Assembly (NCBI GenBank): GCA_023079485.1
Contig: CM041104.1
Span: 5,085,676-5,149,675, forward strand
Direction of reading: 5' to 3'
Source: Archilochus colubris
Taxonomy: Eukaryota; Chordata; Aves; Apodiformes; Trochilidae
DNA: 64,000 nt
In this document: in pieces, positions 40,001 to 52,600 of the stretch
Position numbering within the stretch: position 1 is the stretch's first letter
Layout: each line of letters starts with the position of its first letter
Translations under genes and position numbers: made by a program
The notes under the pieces: model-generated
The model's database searches: none
Seen by the model: only the letters and a program-made list of their open reading frames with translations
What the model was told of the DNA's origin: nothing

Positions 40001-43000
40001 AGCTGAGCACCACCAGGCATCAGCTGTGCAGGGAAAACAGCTAAAGGCAAAGGACCTGCAAACTGCTGTGCTTGCTACATCACGCTCGGCTCCCGTCTTT
40101 CCTGCCTGCAAAGCAACAGGAAAATGCCAGACAGGGGAGCAGGGAGCAGAGGCTGCTGTGTAAAACATCCACTGAGCATCCCAGTGCTCACAGGACCAGA
40201 GGAGAGGTGCCCAGCAGGTGGGTTACGGTTTTAATAAAATATCACATTCATCTGCTTGCTCTCAGGCCAGACCACGTCTGCTTCCCCTCTGCTAGCATGG
40301 CTCAGGGTTGATTTTTTGTTTTTAAAGTAGTCCTGTCTCTACAGATCAGAGACACTCCTCTTGTCTTACATTATTTTCTGACATGGAAATGGATTCCTAG
40401 CAAAGAAATAAAGAGCAGGATACGACTCAGAGGAGACTGCTTTTACATCCCACTAAACAAAACAAAATACAGGCTGGCATAACCTCCTGCACACACTTCA
40501 GGATGACCCATCTCTAATATTCACTCTACAACTAGGAACACACATTAAGCCAATTAGCCTTAATGCAAAGAGTAAACACACCCATCCTGACAGGACTAGG
40601 AAAAATTGCGTGTCAAGAAGCCTCACTGGTGTCACATCCAGCCCACCAAGGTCTCCAAAGCCCATGGGCACCATGCCTGAGGTGCTGGTTTAGAAGTGAC
40701 CACCTCTACAAGGGTGACCAGGGCCAGAAGGGATGACACAGGCTGCAAGAGAAAGCTCAGCACATCAGCAGCTGAAATGGCCCTTGTGCCACCAGTGCTC
40801 CAAGGAAGGACTTGGAGACAACAGGAAGGTCTCCAAGTGATTGAGGGCTGCTCTCTGCCTAGGCACTAGAAGACAGAGATATAGCTGAATCCTTGACCCA
40901 GGACCTCATACCATTAAATATGGTACCTATCAAAAAGCAGCCAAGACAACCTCATCTGAATGTCCTCTTACATAGAGGATACAACAAATACTCCCATGCA
41001 CAGCAGCAAAGACACTTGCTACTCCTATGCTGAAGAGATCTGGAGGTGAAGAGATATAGCATCAAGTATCCATAGCCTCAAGCCTAATTTTTTCCTCTCT
41101 CAAACTAAACATTTTAAGAGCAGATGAGAAGCTCCCATCTCTCTTTGAAGACACACAGGTAGCATCTAATTCCTATTTACTTGGGGGACACAGAATACAA
41201 CCACTGGACTTCCCTCTCTGAGGGAGAGCAGCAACACCACGGCTGGGGCTGCAGAACGGGAAAACAAACCACCAGTATGACCATTTTGTTAAGATTTGCT
41301 GAAGCCTGGTGGGTTCAGTTTTAAACTGATTTAGGCACTTGACCTCCCTGTTGGCCTGAACTCCTCTGGAGAGCAAAAAAAAATCCCCCAGATTTCTGAT
41401 AAGCAGCAGGATATACAGAAAAAAGTGTCACACCTTCTGATTTACAGCACTGCAATTGTAAAGCACAAATCCCCAGGAGATGCAGATCTCTTGGTGAAGA
41501 GAGAGACCCACAGGGCTGATTATATACAATTTTTAATGTCTCTCTCCATCCCACTGGAAAAAAGCACCAAATACGCTTAAAAAGAAACAAAGAAGGGGAA
41601 AAAAATTACTACCAATTCAAGAAGTATTCGTGCAATACCAGTATGACACCTTAGGGAAATAAATATTTGTTTCGCCTTTTTCCAAAAGAGAAGTTTTATA
41701 AATGTTACACGAAAATGTCTTAATTTATGGCAGCATGAGAGCAAAGGACGTGTGAGTTTCCCGCACAACAAGCTGGGCTCCAGGAGGGACTACCTCACTT
41801 CTAGTCCTTCCCATGGGAGAAAAGTGATCCCCATGATATCCCTAGGACAAAACAGTCAGCCTGAAAACAACCTCAAGACATTTATACAAGAGAAAAAGAG
41901 TCAAAAGATGCTGACACAAAGAGCAAAGAGCCACCTGGCCTCACTGGAAGCCTCTTTCAACTGATTCATCTGCCTCTTACCTCGGTGAATTTTAAAGCAT
42001 TCACTATATAAACCTGTCCCACCCAGGCTCTTTATTAAGCACACTCTGCCAGACAAATTCAAGGTTTTACTCCCCACACTATGCCTGAGATGGCCCGTTC
42101 AAGCATTTCCCTATTTAAAGAAAAAACTCAAAAATCTCTTTCCCTTCCCCTGAGCAGCCTGGTGGCACAGGAGGCAAGGATGCCCCATCACCCAATTTTC
42201 TTTTGCTGGGCAGGAGCATTTGGGTGGAGCTATAATGGAAACTTTTGCAACCTTAACACCATGGTTTGTTTGTTTTGGGTTTTTTTCTCCTCCAAGCCAG
42301 TGCTAAAACACATGGGGGCCTGGCTGGAGAGGCAAGGGCTGCACTCGCCTTCAGTAGGAGGAACATTACAAGAGCCATCACCAGAACTGAATGCAGTTCA
42401 GAAGGCTCCTTCTCCAATTCTTTTATTTCTAAAAAAATCCCAAGCAGGAATAAGCAGTGGAGCATATGCAGATGAAAAGGGAGTTCAGTTAAATGTCTCC
42501 TTATCATGCATGTAGAAAAAGGAGAGGGTACCTTCACAGAGTGTCCCTCTGAAAGGAAGGGACAAAACCTTTGAAACCCATGAGAACGTCCTCCATGCAG
42601 AGATGAGCCACAGCTGCATCTGGTGACAACCCCACCACACCAGCTCTGCTCCTGTGCTCTGTGTCATCACCAGTCCCTCTTAACTCCACTGCAGTCCTCA
42701 CTCTACCAAGGCTTCTCTTTTTCTTTGTCCAGAAAGTGAAAAAGTGCAAAAATTAAAAACCAAAGAGAGAGAGAAGTACAAGACTTTTTTCTTTTTGATT
42801 AGAAACATCACCCCACTCCTACTCAAGGAAGCAGAGAAGTCATCACAGCTGCAAAAGGGAGAGATGCTGAAGACCTTCACCACAACTACCTGATCTCAAG
42901 CACCAGCAAGCAGGATCTCCAAATTAGCTTCTGTAGATTCATTCCACCTGGAACAGGTGCCCAAGTTACAAACTATCATTCAGAGCTTGCTTCCTCTTTG

Positions 43001-46000
43001 GTTAATGCAAGGAGTGAGGCACCTCTGAGAATGATTCAAAGAACACAAGGGGAAAATCATCAAAGTGAGAACCTGGACCTTGCCCTGGGCTCAGCTCCCT
43101 CAAGCAAACTCCCTATTTCAGAGCCATGCCAGCTCCCTGCAAAAACAAGGGTGACAGTAATTTACATTAACAGTGTACAAGCCAAGGGCCTCTCCACAGA
43201 ATGAGTCTCCCTCGTGCAAATCAGGTGGTAAGGACATAAAGGAAAAAACAAAAATTAAAAAAAAAAAACAAACAACCACCACAAAACCAAACGAAAAATA
43301 AACCCCAAACCAAACAAACCCACCAGGAGATGGGGAACAAGGGAGAGTGAGCAGCAACAAGCCAGCCCACGAGGGATTGCTTGCAGAAGATGGGAGGCAG
43401 GGGGCAAGCAGGACAGTGGTGCAGGGGATGAAGTCTGCTCCTATCTTTTGCTTGCACAGATTTCCACAGACCCACAATCATTTGTTACTGCTCCCAGCAC
43501 TTTTTCCAGGTGAGCTCAGCAGGGTGCAGGCAGCCCAGTCCTTTGGGAGGGATGAACCCCAGTGGGTCTTCCAGGACTCATTGCCTGGGATATGGCCCCA
43601 CATTGAGGATTACAAGTGACACACGAGTGTGACAGCCCCACACAGAGCGGAGGGTGGCAACCCAGAGGAGGGTCCCAGGAGGACCAAGCCACAGCCATGC
43701 CCTGAGAGCAATGCTGCCTCCAGACCTGTCCCACCACACAAACTGCTTGACAAGGGACAAACACTGACCTGTGCCCCTGGGCTGGTCTGTAAACCCAAGT
43801 TGTGGATAATTCCAGGAGCTGCTTTTACATAGTAACACCATAGTAACCCAGATGATAAAGCTTGCATACACAAGGGCACCACATTTTTGGAGGGGAGGAA
43901 GAGAAGGAATAAATAGAAAGAAAACCTTCCTGCAGAGCACAGGGACTCATTTGTATAAAGGAGAACTGGAGCTGTTTAAATCTCCCCCCACTGACAACCC
44001 AGATGGCTCTTATCACCAGCCCAGCTCACCTGCTCCAGGCACCCCCTCTCCAGGCTGCCAGCATCAGTCCTTGTATCTCCCCAACAAAAGCCAGCAGCCC
44101 TCCCAGGGCTGGCTTTGAAACAAGGATGCTATTGACAGAGACTCCTGAGAGACACTTCAGGGCTTCAAGTTACTATGGCTTTCTTACAGTAGCAAGAGTT
44201 GTGGAGGCTGAGCCCTGTCAGAAAAAGCTCTGCTAAACCCCCTCAATAATGCAATTAACACAAGCTACAGATTAGGCTCTATCTGAAGCAAAATGAAATC
44301 CAACGGCCTCATCTTTCCCACCCCCAAAGGTGGGTCAGGGCTCTAAAACTGCGTGGGCATCCGTGCGCTGCGAGTTACTGGGATGAACTAAGAGGAAACA
44401 ATAAACAGACTGCAACAGCCTGCTCCCTCTTCTCAACTATGCAGCCCGAGTTGTAAAATACATCAAGGTCATCAACCCAACACATTTAATACAAGTTATC
44501 ATTAAATTGCTGTTTTCTTCTATGGTAAATAAAATGCTTTGATCTTCTGGTTGTAGGGTTTTTTGGTTTGGTGGTTTTTTTGTGTGTTCTTTTTTTCTTC
44601 CTCCTCATCTCTTAAAGAGAAAATAGTTTAAAATAAGCTGTTCCACATAATTAAACAAACTTCTGGCTTCCTATCCGTGGAGAATCAGGACACTTGGCTG
44701 CAGCCAGAGTAGGTGGCAAGGCAGAAGAGCAGCAAAACTCTCCCTGCCCTGCCAGAACCATCTTCCCACACCAGGCAAAACCCATGGCCGGGCAGAGACC
44801 ACTTCCTTGGGGGAGCAAAAATGGGAAAACCCACCTCAATTAGAACTTGTATTTTGCTTTTTTTCTCAGGCACATCAGAGCACCTAACAAGATCCCACCT
44901 ACCTCTCCCCTGAAAGTTTCCCATCTCATAACCAGAAGAGGACCCCTCGGAGAAAAACCTTATTGCTTGAGTTTTGAGGGCACAAACTACACATCCCCTC
45001 AGCCCAAAACCCAAGGATGAGGTTTCAAGCCCCGAGCTGTGCAGTCCCTCCTCAGATACAGCCACAGAAGCCCCATACCCGAGGGGCTTGTGCCCACATC
45101 CCCTTTACCCAAACGTCTGTGCTCTCCAAAGCCACCGCTCAGCACCCTCCGGGCCTCAGCCCGCTGGCACCTGGCCACACGCCTGGCTGCCACCCCAAGA
45201 GCCCTGAGTAGGAGCTGGCACAGCCCAGGCAGGACTTTACCCCGGCAGCCCCTGGGTGCGAGGTTAAACCTCCATCCCCAGCCAGGCAAGAAAAGCACCG
45301 AAGGGGAAATCGGGATGGAGCGATCTGGGGTTCAGCCCCAGCTCCGCCACGGCCTTCCTCGGGCACGTCCCTTAGCAGGGAGCCGCTGGCTGCTCCTACC
45401 TGTGTGATGAGGGAGATGCCGTCTGCTCCCAGCCCGCTGCACCCCAAGGTCGGGCACGTTCACCCCAGTATCGCTGCAACACCGGGAGCCACAAAAAGAA
45501 AAAAAAAAGCCGTGACCAACCTCTTGATCCTCACCCGCGACGCGAGTGGGGTTTGCCGCTCCTCGCAGCAAGCTGCCAGCGAGAGCTGGAAAACCAGACT
45601 TGGCTTCCTCTGAGCACCCCGAGTAAAATAAAAACAAAAGCCCAGACCGGCCCGAGGAAGAGGCGGCCGGGCTCGGGCAGCCCTGGCACAGCTCCGGGCC
45701 GGCCGGCAGATTTTTAATTTAAATTATTTGAAAGCAAATATTAATCGCCGGCGAGCCGACGGCAGCGAAGGGCAGCGCAGCTCAGCCCGACAGCCCCCGG
45801 CCCGCGGCAGGGCTGGGGCGGAGTGGGGTGGGACACACACGCGTGTCCCGACCCCCGGGTGGGTGCCCAGCAGCGCGGGGGAGGGCTGTGGAAGCGCCTC
45901 GTCCCTCCGCCCAGCCCCTGGCACCTGCCCGGTGTCCGCGGTCACCGGGAGCAGACCCTGTGGGACGAGGGGAGCGAGTGCGGGCGGGACCTCGGCGGTG

Positions 46001-46066
46001 CGGGGAGGTGAGGGTGGAGAGGCGGCGAGGGACCCTTCCCCGCCGCTCTGGGCTGTCGGCACTCAC

Positions 46067-46200
46067 CCGCGGCAGGTCCCCGGGACGCCGTGGCGGCTGA
46101 GCTCGGTACGGTCCGGCGGAGGCCCCGACCCCGGCGGCGAGCGCGGGGCGGGCGGGGCTGTGGGCGCAGCGGGGCGGCCGGGCGGGCGCCGCCGGGCCCA
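46067..46200 (-). other. ZHX3: Probable first (noncoding) exon of ZHX3
   Basis: On the minus strand CTGCCGCGG|GTGAGTGCC is a strong donor (GT at 46066-46065) inside the CpG island. The transcription start is not visible. Because the CRE/NRF1 cluster at 46.31-46.35 kb should lie upstream, I place the exon's far end near 46200, approximately. No long ORF with ZHX3 similarity is present, so it is treated as untranslated. Confidence 0.5.
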
Positions 46201-46312
46201 GGCATCGACGGGGGGCGGGAGGGAGGGGGGGGCTAGGGGGTGGGGAGCGTGGGGCGGGCGGGCGCGACACACACCGGCATTAGCCGGGATCCATCGCGGG
46301 GAGGGGGGGCGG

Positions 46313-46320
46313 TGACGTCA
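46313..46320. promoter_or_regulatory. Full palindromic CRE (TGACGTCA)
   Basis: The core lies in the context GGTGACGTCACT, a ten-base palindrome. It is the classic binding site for CREB/ATF dimers and sits about 250 bases upstream of the ZHX3 exon-1 donor, within the CpG island, where such sites are typically active. Confidence 0.65.
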
Positions 46321-46337
46321 CTAGTGCGGGGCGGTGG

Positions 46338-46347
46338 CGCGCTTGCG
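46338..46347. promoter_or_regulatory. NRF1-like site (GCGCTTGCGC)
   Basis: It differs by one base from the palindromic GCGCATGCGC consensus of NRF1 and sits 20 bases from the CRE. This is a motif match only. Confidence 0.4.
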
Positions 46348-46453
46348 CGGGGCTCGGTTGGTGGCGGGGTGGCGCGCGCGGGGTGCGGGCAGGGGAGAGG
46401 CGGGGGGGGGGAGGGCACCCGGGGCGGTGGGGAGGGGGCAGAGGGCAGTGGAG

Positions 46454-46549
46454 GTGTGCACTGCGGGTGTGCGGGTGTGCACTGCGAGTGTGCGCGGAGC
46501 GGCAGCCCGGCGGTGGTCAGCAGGTGTCTGTCTGTCTGTCTGTCCGTCC
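46454..46549. repeat. GTGTGCACTGCG direct repeat and TCTG/TCCG run
   Basis: The 12-mer GTGTGCACTGCG occurs at 46454-46465 and again at 46475-46486 (21-base spacing). Downstream, from about 46527, TCTG repeats change into TCCG repeats. All of it lies within the CpG island. Confidence 0.75.
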
Positions 46550-46619
46550 GAGCCGGCTGCACGCACCCTGCGCCGGGGGGGCGACAACGAGTGTGCACCC
46601 AGACGCGGGGTAGGGTGCA

Positions 46620-49600
46620 GGGGGTGCTCGTAAAAAAGCCAAGGAAGACCCTCCCGGGTGTGGACAGCCCGCGGGTGGGCAGCTCTGCGCTGTGTCCCAG
46701 CACCCACGGATACCCTGCCCCTTCCCTGCAGCTCCCGGCCCCTTCCTGCTCCACGTCCTTGGCTCCCCGGGGTGCGGGTTTGTTCCAGCCGGTGCGGGAC
46801 GGAAGCTGCTGGGGCTCCAGCTGCGGGGGGAACCTCTCCAGGCGCTGCTATGCTCCCCGGGCTGGGGAGATGCACTTAGGGTGGCCAAACCATGGCACCC
46901 CAGGGCTTTGGCTGTATTTAGTATGTAGCATGTGATGAACAGGTTTGGGATCAAATAGAGCACCAAATATTTTTTAAAAAATAAAAATGTGTGGCTTGGA
47001 AACATTGTCTGTCTTGAAATAAGACTCCAGCTTTGGACAAAAGATAAAAGATTTTCCAGCTGCCTAAATGTGAACGTCATTCTGCTTTTCCTGGATTTGG
47101 AGCTAATGGTCAGACTCAGCTCACAGTTACGTTGGTGTAAATATGGTGACATTTATCTGAAGTTGTTGGTTTGAAAGTGTTGGGCTTGGCGGGATTATTG
47201 GCAACTTGGACAAAAAAGCTGAGGGCTCTCAGTTCGGAGACTCTTTTTTTCAGGACCATTTAGTGCTCAGGGCTATCAGCTCTCCCAGTTTTAGAGCCTG
47301 GCTGGCTTTCTCTGTGAACCGTGGTTCTGTGTGGGAATTGTAGCTTTCTGATTTTTCTTCTTAATCAACCTTGAATCCGCTGTGTTTACAGAAGAAATGT
47401 GAACTTTTAACAGATCAGAAACTAGGAGCCGAATCAGCAGAGGGTGTTTATAGACCAGAACGGATGGTTTTCCACTGGTTCTGCAGCTGTAATTCAATTT
47501 TTTCTATGCTTGGGACTGGTGACTGAGGATGGCATTTCCTCCTCTGCAGGCAAAATGGCTTCCCACCCACTCCATCACAAGCCAGGCCCATCTTTCTGGG
47601 AATGGGAACAAAGCAAAAATAAAAAATCCCAGCACCGCTGTTTTCCTGTTGTCTTCCTGGCTCCAGGGCCAGCACTCGGACCAGCTGGACCTCCAGGAAT
47701 TGTCACCATCCCTGAGGGAGCAGGATACCTGGGCTATGCTCCCTGTGGCTTAAAAGGGATGGGAATTTCACCCCACCCAGCTGTGCTGACTCAGTGTTTC
47801 TGCCTCTTGTCCTGTTTTGCTGAATCAATCCTTTCCCAAGACTCTGGAGCTCTTTTTTGACAAAGAAGAAAACAGGAGCCTTTGCCTGGCCAGCTGAGAG
47901 GGGCAGGAAGCTCTACCAGCCTTCCTGCCTTTTTACCTTTTGCATCATGGCCTTGGGTTCTGATGGCATCTTAGGGAAAACCCCAGCATAAGGGGGTCAG
48001 TGGTGAAGTTAAAGGATGGGAAGACTCATAAATGAGCCTGGTGAATGGCTGTCAGATTGTGCCCCACAGCAATGAGATCCTGGAGCATCCTTCTAGTCTG
48101 GGAAAGCAGGAGAACACAGCTCACTGGCAAGAGGATTTCCCACTGGCAGGTGGGCTTCACCCATCCACAGTGCTGGTGTCCCCAGCTTCCAGCTGAGCCC
48201 CATGGCTGGAAGGATTGCTCCCAGCCCAGCCCCAGCTTTGCTTGTCAGCACAGCAAAGCAAGACCCTTCCTGTGGAATCAGTTCCTCTCTTGTCTGGGAG
48301 AGGTTCTTGCTCCTCTGGGGCACCTCTGATGAGCTGAGCTGTGTCAGGTCTCAGCCAGCATGGAGGCAGGAGGGTTTGCTGGCTTCTTGGGTCTCTCTAG
48401 CAGATGGGTCATCCATCCTCCCTCCAGACATTTCACCCCAGGCCAATGAAGAAGCAGAGAGCAAGGGCTGATTCAAGGAGAAGTGTCCTGGGGGACTGTT
48501 AGGCCTCTCAAAGGCACGTTTAAGAGCTGGGAAAATCCCAGAGAAATAATCTGATGACCGAGGGAGGAGGCAAAACCTACATCAACCCCCACCTTGGAGG
48601 CAGCTGAAGACTTGGCTGTGGCCTGGCTCATCTGCAGCAGCTGTTGAATTACAGAGAGGGGGAAAAACAAGCCTGTCTTTGACACAGCTTGTCCCCTCTC
48701 CCACCCTGAGACTGAAGACACGACTTGTTTTTGTGGGACAGAGGAAAATTTAGGAGTCTTCTGGGCAGCCAGTGCCTGGGGTGCTCCCAACTGCCAAGTG
48801 TGATGGAGTTTTTCTGGAGAGGCACTGGAAATGCTGGGATCGTGGCTTGCAGCACTGCCAGGGAGGAGGCACGGCAGAGCTTGCCAGACAGCATCAGGGG
48901 CAGAGCTGGGGGGCCATGCTGGTACCAGTACCTGGCATGGGACACAGGCTGCCATCCGAAGGGGTGGGGAGCACCAGGGATGCAGCCCACGGGTGTGAGC
49001 TTGGCTTTTCCATTGGAATGCAAGGAGCTGAAAGTGTTGCCTCTCAGTTGGCCAATAAAACAAGCAGTCTCGTTTTGCAAAGGCTCATTGCAACCATCTG
49101 TGGGTTGGGGAGTTCCCAAACGGGGAGAAACCTCTCCCTGTTGGAGCAGCTCCTGGGGGGGAGGATGCACAGAGAAATTGGAGTGTTCAGTGTTACAAGC
49201 CCAGGGGGTGATGGATCTGCAGGGCTCAGCTTCCAAAAGAAAAGAAAGGGGATCAAGAGGGGCATCAGAAGAGTTGTGTGGCTTTGCAGTTAAAAGTGTC
49301 TTAAGTTTTTTTGGACGAGAAAAATGGAAAGGAGAGGTAAGTAAAACACCCTGGGGCTGGATTGTAGGTTAGCAAGGAGAGGCATGGAAGTCACCATACT
49401 GCTGGGGGGACAAGCAAAGCCTAGTTTGTCCAGAGCTGAGCATAAGGGCCAGTGGGAAAAGTCAGCCCCAGAGGGAGCTGATGGGGAATGCTCATTCTGC
49501 AGGGTGCTGGAGAGCCAAGTGCTCACCCGTGTCTGGAGGGTGAGGGGTTGGAGCCACAGTGGGGCTGAGCTACCTGAGTCAGCTACATGTGCACCTGTGA

Positions 49601-52600
49601 GCTTTGCCTTCCTTCTCTGTGCTCAGCTGAGGGGGCATTCAACTGGCTAAGGAAGAAAATACCCTCTGCTCAGATGTCCTCTGTGGCATTTTATACCAGG
49701 CATCTCCAGCCCTTGCTTTTGTGTTCCAGCCCTGAGGTCTTTGTTCCAGCCTCGGGGTTTGCAAGGTATAAACCACTGCTCTGAGTGAGACCCATGCCAG
49801 TGGCATCCCTCAGCACTAACCTGATGCTGTGACAAGGACAAAGCACCTGGGATGTAACATTCTGAGGTGTCTAGACTCCAGCAGGCTCCTTCCCCACAGG
49901 GTGTGAGTGTCTGGTGACCTGACCATGGTGACACCATGGTGGCAGCCACCCACCCCAGGCTTCCCGTGAGCCCCTCTGGGGTCAGCAGCCAGTGCTGCCT
50001 GGTGCCAGCCCACCCTCCTTGGGGACTGCAGCTGTGCCTGGCCACCCACAATAGCTGCTTTTGGTCCAATTTCACCCAGGGGTAGAGCTCTCAGAAATAT
50101 TAAGCTGCTGGAAAACAGGCTTCCTTCCTTAATTGATTTGTCACAGTCTTTAGGGAAGTTCCCATATTGGGTCTAGGACCTGGTGTCCAGGCTGTGCTTG
50201 GCACAGGGGGATCTCTGTGCCTCCCACTGCTATCAGCCTCACTGGTATGGCACAGCTGAGGAAACTGAGGCACAAAGGAGGTAAGACCTGGGAAGGAGCT
50301 CTGACCAACCTGAGTGCTTTGGACCTTTCCCCTTGGGGATGAAAAATGGAATGGGTGGGAGAGTTCTGGTTGGGGGATGCCCAGGGTGGGTGCAGCAGAC
50401 AGCTCCCTGGGGTGTACAGCGTGGCACAGCAGCCACCTTGGAGGATTTTGCAGGAGAGTGGGTGACATTAGCTGTGTCCCAGCCATTATTGCCCCACTCA
50501 TTGTACACCAGTAACTTCCACATCCCTCTCAGTCAAAATCTGGCCAAGGTGCATGCAATCTTACATCCAGGAGCAATTAAGTGAGCAACACAGCAATTAT
50601 CACCCTACCCACCCTTTGTGGTCCTAGTCCATATGAACCTGTAGAAGTCTATATAGCCCTCTGGAGGAGGGAAAAATAAGCAGGCAGAGGCTTCCTAGCA
50701 GGACACTTCCCCCTCTGGCCTCGGCTCAGCTCCACCAAGGCCACATGAGGATGCTCTCCAGCTTTTGCAAGGCAGCTTTTAAAGGGCAAATCTTTCCCAG
50801 AGCTACACACTCAGCCTCTGCAGGCCCCTTTTCCAGAGGGCTCAATCTCCCCTGGGGTCCTGAGAGCTGGAGCTTCGTAGAGTTTGTACCCTGAGATCTG
50901 GTCTGGGAAATGCAAGGACTGTCTGGAAATTCCTGCCTGCTGGGTCAGGCTGCAGTGGCCTTGCAGAATGGGGGGCTGGAGAAGAGGGAGGGAGGAAGGA
51001 AGGGTCTCCACCAGTGAGCAGCTCTACTGGGAGGTGCTGGGAGCAAATAAGGTGGCTGTAATGAGACCCAGCTGCTCCCTGCAGGTGTCACCTCCCTCCC
51101 CAGATCCACCCATCCAGGAGCCCTCATAGGCTCAGCAAGAGGCAGGGGTGGTGATGGGTGCTCTTTGGGACACCTCCCCTTGCTCAGGTGAGAGGAAGGA
51201 AGCTGGAAGGAGAGGAGGAGCTGAGGGTGAGCCAGTGTTACTGTTGCTAGAGAGCAGCTTCTGGGCTGAAGAGGTTCTGGGGTTCTGCAGCTGCCCAGGT
51301 AATGGGGAAAGTCCTGGGGGAGGTGGTGGATGGGGAGTGGGGCTGTGCAGAGGGGGGAGGGCATCCTGCTCCGGGGGCTTGTGCCATCTCTGAGCAGAGC
51401 AGCGTGGTGTTAGTGAAAGGTCTGGTGTATTTTGGGAGGCTTTTAGCTGGAGAGGTGGGTGTGAGCTGTGCTGCCTCCCTGGGGCAGGATTGCTGTTCTG
51501 GGGGGTGAAGGTCTCTGGTGATCTTGCTGTGTCTGGGCTCAGGGGAGGGCACACCCTATTCCTCTATAGGGTTTATTTGTTGAACATGGCGTTGTGTCCC
51601 TGAGGTGTATTTGAAAACCCTTTCTCCTGCCACTCCACCTATTAATCTCTCTCTAGAGTGTAACTTACCCTTCACCTCCGTAACAGTCCTGCTTCATCTG
51701 TGAGGGGACTGAGTTGGGAGAAGTCTGAGCTTTTTCGTCCAGCTGTCCTGGGTCAACCCCCCATGGACTCACAATCCCTGAGCTGAAAGCTCTCCCAGAG
51801 CCACCCTCTTCCTCCTGCCTGGGAGTTTCCCTATGCACTTTTTCAGGTTTGTCTCAATGTCCACCCCAACCAGGAGCCCTTCACTGCTGCTCTGGGAGTA
51901 TCAGGGCCAGCTGGATGGTTTCTCTTCTCTGAAAATCCCCACCCCTTTCCAGCCAGGAGCTCTCTCCTGTTGGCTGCCAGTCCCTGTAGCATGGTGGGGA
52001 AGGCAGCTGGAGGGCAGCCATGCCTGGGAATGCTGGGCTCAGCAGGCTGGGAAGCAGCCCCGTGACCCTGGTCCCACTGGCAGCGGAGCTAATGGAAGCA
52101 CCGAAGGTTCGGGAGCTGGGCAGAACTTCCCTGCCCCCCCCCCCCCCTTCCCCTGGATGTCTGGATTTTGGGCTCAATCCCAGGTCTCGGGGAGAGGCAG
52201 GGGGGGATGCAGTGTGGAGCTGAGACTGTCTCCCCATGCAGACAGCCTGCCCAGAAGAATGTCTGGAAATGGGATGGGGCTGGGCTCCTGCAAAAAGGAT
52301 GGGAGAGGCTTGGTGCCTGCTGGAGCTGAGGGCTCGTCGGGTGGCACCTGCCCTTTGTCCCTTTGGGTAAGGAAGTGACTCTCATGACCACCCCTTGTGT
52401 TGGGTGTGTGATGGGGGCTATGCTGAGAGCCCCCAGGGATGATCATGGTGCTGGCACAAGAGGTTACCTTGACTTCACCTGTGGTCTTTCTGAAGTGGTC
52501 ACCTTGTGTTCTCACCCTCTCTCTGGGTGCTGGGCCCAGCCTCTGGTGTGATGCAGACACCAAGAACCTTGTCCTGCTGATGCCAAGTGATGGGCATGGA

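Larger units (their letters stand above)
10759..46066 (-). other. ZHX3: 5' intron region of ZHX3 (about 35 kb)
   Basis: It extends from the acceptor of the main exon to a GTGAGT donor in the CpG island. Frames inside are short and overlap on both strands, and I found no second gene. Recognised contents are a MIR-type SINE (26600-26715), a CR1-like fragment (23157-23232), A-rich CAAA tracts, T-homopolymers, one AT palindrome, two candidate alternative 5' exons (about 12126 and 30403-30496) and several ORF-poor blocks described under findings. Interspersed repeats look sparse, as in avian DNA. Confidence 0.65.
45640..46620. promoter_or_regulatory. ZHX3: CpG island, ZHX3 promoter region
   Basis: The sequence changes abruptly to G+C-rich with dense CpG dinucleotides, unlike the CpG-poor flanks. 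It contains GC boxes (around 46143-46160), a perfect CRE palindrome (46313-46320), an NRF1-like site (46338-46347), a direct repeat (46454-46486) and a TCTG/TCCG run. A minus-strand splice donor at 46066-46065 ties it to ZHX3. Whether it also drives a plus-strand transcript toward LPIN3 cannot be told; LPIN3 coding starts 7 kb away. Confidence 0.8.

Noticed and set aside
45728..46315. 195-codon plus-strand frame in the CpG island
   Set aside because: Same compositional reason; it overlaps several equally long antisense frames and the ZHX3 first exon.
46240..46935. 231-codon plus-strand frame in the CpG island
   Set aside because: It is Gly/Arg/Val-rich with matching open frames on the other strand, as expected of stop-poor GC-rich DNA. 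No domain or conserved motif was seen.
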